A DNA stretch of 64,000 bases from Liolophura sinensis. Its lineage: Eukaryota; Mollusca; Polyplacophora; Chitonida; Chitonidae. The position numbers and the translations under genes were made by a program. The notes below the pieces were generated by a model. The model was not told where the DNA came from. It did not search any database and saw only the letters and a list, made by a program, of their open reading frames with translations. The stretch lies in the NCBI RefSeq assembly GCF_032854445.1, contig NC_088302.1:26315080-26379079 (forward strand), written 5' to 3'. Each line of letters begins with the position of its first letter. The first letter of the stretch is position 1. Positions 63,490 to 64,000 of this stretch are shown piece after piece.

Positions 63490-64000
63490 TCGGAGACAGA
63501 CAGCGTGTGTAGAGACAGACAGTTTGTAATCTACATTCATTCAGTGTAGAGAAAGATAGCGTGTAATTTACATCCATTCAATGAAGACAGACGGCATGTA
63601 ATCTGCATTCATTCAGTGTAGAGACAGACGGCGTGTAATCTGCATTCATTCAGTGTAGAATGAATGATTATGGCTTAACACCACATCGGCAATATTTCAG
63701 CCATATCGTGGCGACATTCAGTGTAGAGACAGACGGCGTGAAATCTACAATCATTCAATGAAGACAGACGGCGTGTATTCTGCATTCATTCAGTGTAGAG
63801 ACAGACGGCGTGTAATCTACATTCATTCAGTGTAGAGACAGACGGCGTGTAATCTTCATTCATTCAGTTTACAGACAGACGGCGTGTAATCTACATTCAT
63901 TCAGTGTAGAGACAGACGGCGTGAAATCTACAACCATTCAATGAAGACAGACGGCGTGTAATCTACATTCATTCAGTTTACAGACAGACGGCGTGTAATC
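63490..64000 (+). repeat. ~37 bp minisatellite running off the window
   Basis: The unit is GTGTAGAGACAGACGGCGTG followed by TAATCTACATTCATTCA, alternating with shorter units containing ATGAAGACAGACGG. At least 12 copies are visible and the array continues past the end. Confidence 0.9.
63660..63716 (+). mobile_element. Short SINE-core-like insertion in minisatellite
   Basis: AATGAATGATTATGGCTTAA and CATCGGCAATATTTCAGCCA, TATCGTGGCGA form a 56 bp block foreign to the array. Its layout (GGxTTAACxxCxC..CAATATTTCAGCxATAT) parallels the core of the SINEs here. The flanking CATTCAGTGTAG may be array unit or a target duplication. Confidence 0.55.

Noticed and set aside
63490-64000. CRISPR-like array of regular repeats
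   Set aside because: Eukaryotic minisatellite with adjacent units and no unique spacers; the same holds for all the other arrays.

Overview
The window is animal nuclear DNA, most likely from a mollusc and at least from a lophotrochozoan. It is AT-rich, and its genes have many introns with GT..AG borders. It is packed with tRNA-derived SINEs, short inverted-repeat elements and minisatellites. The spliced genes encode a two-domain WAP (four-disulfide core) secreted protein and a six-domain group A SRCR receptor, both families that are abundant in molluscs. The taxonomic call is inference from this combination; no species-diagnostic gene is present.

Two gene models could be assembled with every splice phase agreeing. 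(1) A minus-strand WAP gene, 20717 to 9418, has 4 coding exons and encodes 121 aa: a signal peptide followed by two complete 8-cysteine WAP domains. (2) A minus-strand SRCR receptor gene, 55947 to 24449, has 16 coding exons and encodes 842 aa: a signal peptide, six SRCR domains each split over two exons (phases 1-2-1), a transmembrane segment, and a cytoplasmic tail with two PPxY motifs. Several of these exons are too short to stand out as ORFs and were placed by splice sites and phase. Weaker calls are a small plus-strand gene (about 8.0 to 9.27 kb) that converges on the WAP gene, and single minus-strand exons near 7.2, 21.3, 57.3 and 59.0 kb.

Layout. 1-7.1 kb: no convincing gene, one SINE and a diverged 0.5 kb duplication. 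7.1-9.3 kb: possible divergent promoter and the small plus-strand gene. 9.4-20.7 kb: the WAP gene, whose second intron holds a 3.7 kb minisatellite (66/67 bp unit, about 55 copies) and whose first intron holds a 40 bp array and DNA-transposon debris. 21-24.4 kb: one orphan exon, otherwise nothing recognised. 24.4-56 kb: the SRCR gene, with introns carrying six tandem arrays, about ten SINE pieces, fold-back elements, a Penelope-like fragment and, in intron 2, an antisense Ty3/gypsy element with the unusual order PR-IN-RT-RNaseH (Gmr1-like). 56-64 kb: MITEs, an orphan exon inside a near-perfect 145 bp palindrome, a MULE fragment, a CACGTG-bearing 75 bp array and a 37 bp array running off the end.

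The most striking observation is that the two genes independently contain a minisatellite whose unit is a copy of an exon 3' end plus the authentic 5' splice site. The WAP intron thus holds about 55 copies of a near-perfect donor, and the last SRCR exon is followed by about 13 copies of an 82 bp unit with a donor.
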